Assembly: GCF_900129495.1 (NCBI RefSeq)
Contig: NZ_FQVX01000001.1
Span: 806,001 to 870,000 of the forward strand
From: Geodermatophilus nigrescens
Lineage (GTDB): Bacteria; Actinomycetota; Actinomycetes; Mycobacteriales; Geodermatophilaceae
Length of the DNA stretch: 64,000 nucleotides
Reading direction: 5' to 3'
The position numbers and the translations under genes are program-made. This document shows, one piece after another, positions 62,661 through 64,000 of this stretch (position 1 is the stretch's first letter; each line of letters begins with the position of its first letter). The notes beneath the pieces are model-generated. The model ran no database searches. It was not told the origin of the DNA and saw only the letters and a program-made list of their open reading frames with translations.

Positions 62661-63782
62661 TCACCCGTCCTGGCCGGCGCGGTGGGTGTAGGCCGCGTCG
62701 CGCACCGCCTCGTCGGACTCCAGGCCCGCGCCCAGCGCGCCGCCCACGGTGGCCAGCGAGCTCGTCAGCCAGGCCAGCTCCAGGTAGTCACCGAGGGAGG
62801 CCCGGTGGCCCAGCCCGTCGGCGAACAGCCCCGGCGGCACCAGCAGCAGCGACCCGGCCAGCGCCAGCAGGAACAGCGCCGCGTAGAGGGTCAGCACGCC
62901 GATGACGACGGTGGCCACGGTGGCCAGGTTGAACAGCGCCACCTGCTTGCGCACCCGCCGCGACCGCGCCCGCTCCCACAGCTCCGCGCCCACGACGAGC
63001 GTCGCGCAGATGGCCACCACCGAGCCGAGCCCCACGGTGAGGTGCCGGGCCAGGCCGAAGCGGTCGGCCAGCAGCCAGACGTCGGGGGTGATGAGCGCGA
63101 ACACCCCGGCGGCGACGGCCGCGGTCAGCGCCCGCGACAGCGAGATGGTCAGCCGCCACGGCCGGTTGGCCCGCACCATGCCGACCAGCAGCCGCAGGTT
63201 CCCGCTGAGCACCCGGGCGGTGAACCCGACGCCGTCCTGGCCGTCGGTGTCGGCGGCCAGCTCGCGCACCCGCCGGCGCAGCGCCTCGGGGTCGTCCCCG
63301 CCGTCGTCGCCGAGCAGCGCGGCCACCAGGCCCACCGACGTCTGCAGCGCCCGTCGCCGGCGGCCCACCGCGCCCAGCGCCGGCAGCGAGAGCACCGCGA
63401 CGCCGTGCACGGGGCTGGCGTGCGCGACGACGGTGCGCCGGTCGACGCTCAGCGGCAGGTCGGTGACGCAGACGGCGAGGTCCCACTCCTCGACCAGCAG
63501 CCGCCCGCGCGCCGCGGCCACGATCTCGGCGTCGTCGGCCGGCGGCTGCACCAGCCCGTCCTCGACCACGCGCACGTCCCAGGCGACGTCGGGGTGCCGC
63601 TCGCGCAGCGCGCCGGCGAGGTCGGCGGCGAGCTCGTCGGCCACCTCGAGCGCCGCGCCGGGCGCGGCGACGAGCCCGACGACGACGTCGGGACGGGCGG
63701 TCTCGGCCAGCGGGTCGCGCGGGCCCTCCGGGGCGGCCGCGGTCGGGGTCGGGTCGGGAGCCACGACGGGACAGGATCCCAT
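62661..63782 (-). CDS. Unrecognised protein with cytosolic domain and four membrane helices
   Basis: 373 residues. The first 190 residues are soluble alpha/beta (DVVVGLVAAPGAALEVADEL, LLVEEWDLAVCVTDLPLSVD). Then four helices: LTAAVAAGVFALITPDVWLL, VGLGSVVAICATLVVGAELW, LATVATVVIGVLTLYAALFL, LALAGSLLLVPPGLFADGLG, and a final LAWLTSSLATVGGALGAGL. I know similar proteins only as hypothetical. ATG 63782. Confidence 0.7.
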   Translation of the reverse strand: MGSCPVVAPDPTPTAAAPEGPRDPLAETARPDVVVGLVAAPGAALEVADELAADLAGALRERHPDVAWDVRVVEDGLVQPPADDAEIVAAARGRLLVEEWDLAVCVTDLPLSVDRRTVVAHASPVHGVAVLSLPALGAVGRRRRALQTSVGLVAALLGDDGGDDPEALRRRVRELAADTDGQDGVGFTARVLSGNLRLLVGMVRANRPWRLTISLSRALTAAVAAGVFALITPDVWLLADRFGLARHLTVGLGSVVAICATLVVGAELWERARSRRVRKQVALFNLATVATVVIGVLTLYAALFLLALAGSLLLVPPGLFADGLGHRASLGDYLELAWLTSSLATVGGALGAGLESDEAVRDAAYTHRAGQDG

Positions 63783-63789
63783 CCCGGCA

Positions 63790-63804
63790 CCCGCGCCCCG
63801 CGGG
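63790..63804 (-). terminator. Short hairpin after the glycosyltransferase gene
   Basis: CCCGCG, 3-nt loop, CGCGGG, 8 nt beyond the glycosyltransferase stop on the minus strand. Confidence 0.4.
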
Positions 63805-63812
63805 CAGGCGGG

Positions 63813-64000
63813 TCAGCCCCGGGCGGCGAGCACCTGCGAGTAGACCTGCACGGTCTGCTGGGCGATGGCCGGCCAGCCGAACTCCGAGAGCACCCGCTCG
63901 CGGCCGGCGGCGCCCATGGCCGCGGCGCGGGCCGGGTCGGCCAGCAGCTCGGCGATGCGCGCGGCGAGCCCCGCCTCGAAGGCAGCGACGTCGTCGGGGT
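63813..64000 (-). CDS. Glycosyltransferase family 4, C-terminal end (glycogen synthase / GlgM type)
   Basis: The last 62 codons; the gene continues past the right edge. RIAELLADPARAAAMGAAGR and ERVLSEFGWPAIAQQTVQVY match the C-terminus of the actinobacterial glycogen synthase / maltose-1-phosphate synthase (GlgA/GlgM). In mycobacteria that gene lies on the opposite strand just after tag and DUF3117 (Rv1210-Rv1212c), and the same relative orientation is kept here with about 11 kb inserted. Confidence 0.75.
   Translation of the reverse strand, partial: PDDVAAFEAGLAARIAELLADPARAAAMGAAGRERVLSEFGWPAIAQQTVQVYSQVLAARG

Overview
The window is dense, very GC-rich (G/C strongly preferred at third codon positions), GTG-start-rich actinobacterial chromosome. 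Gene content (mycothiol deacetylase mshB, actinobacterial dapC/dapD/dapE, fdxA, an mshB-to-tag-to-DUF3117-to-glgA gene order like that around Rv1170-Rv1212c of Mycobacterium tuberculosis, a DUF222/HNH protein, many 4-nt GTGA overlaps) and the pigment/UV genes (phytoene-desaturase-like, CrtA-like, a spore-photoproduct-lyase homologue) fit a member of the Geodermatophilaceae (Blastococcus/Geodermatophilus/Modestobacter type). That placement is inference. No tRNA, rRNA, CRISPR array, prophage or IS element was recognised.

Layout. 1-4.4 kb: a five-gene minus-strand operon in which every junction is a 4-nt overlap (inositol-phosphate-synthase-like enzyme, HD-like protein, methyltransferase, Gfo/Idh dehydrogenase, start of a zinc-ribbon protein); its pathway is not recognised. 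4.5-7.4 kb: LURP-one-like protein, GH16-like protein, DUF6204, thioesterase, HxlR regulator. 7.4-11 kb: succinate dehydrogenase operon sdhC-sdhA-sdhB with a strong terminator. 11-19.7 kb: sulfite-oxidase-like molybdoenzyme and flavin reductase, GNAT, CrtA-like monooxygenase, formate/nitrite-type channel, an ABC exporter, serine hydrolase, DUF1801, DUF1990 and a HipA-like/DUF3037 pair. 19.7-22 kb: a PhoX phosphatase behind a three-unit PHO box. 22-26.3 kb: assimilatory sulfate reduction (cysC, leader peptide, sirA-type sulfite reductase, zinc-ribbon protein, cysH) with an Rrf2 regulator. 26.3-33.8 kb: SRPBCC-Nudix fusion, CsbD stress protein, and a complete oligopeptide ABC importer. 33.8-43.7 kb: the mshB-fdxA-dapC-dapD-dapE-LOG-DivIVA neighbourhood. 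43.7-51.7 kb: CtaG-type protein, MerR, LysE, a TetR-controlled ABC-2 exporter, TfoX-like protein, EamA transporter, DUF222-HNH protein. 51.8-64 kb: tag, DUF3117, leucyl aminopeptidase, an unrecognised Rossmann-like protein, a CrtI-family oxidoreductase, a lipoprotein/30-residue membrane peptide/DUF6766 operon, a flavin monooxygenase plus SPL-like radical SAM enzyme, a GAF-ANTAR protein, an unrecognised membrane protein and the end of a glycogen-synthase-type glycosyltransferase.

Three themes cross the window. (1) A short palindromic repeat occurs three times (11718-11776, 27178-27237, 40768-40824) with base changes that keep its outer stem paired. (2) More than a dozen first genes have a TAnnnT-like hexamer ending 6-8 nt before the start codon, the arrangement of leaderless transcripts. 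(3) Several small genes fall below usual ORF cut-offs: a cysteine-type leader peptide, CsbD, DUF3117, and a 30-residue membrane peptide.
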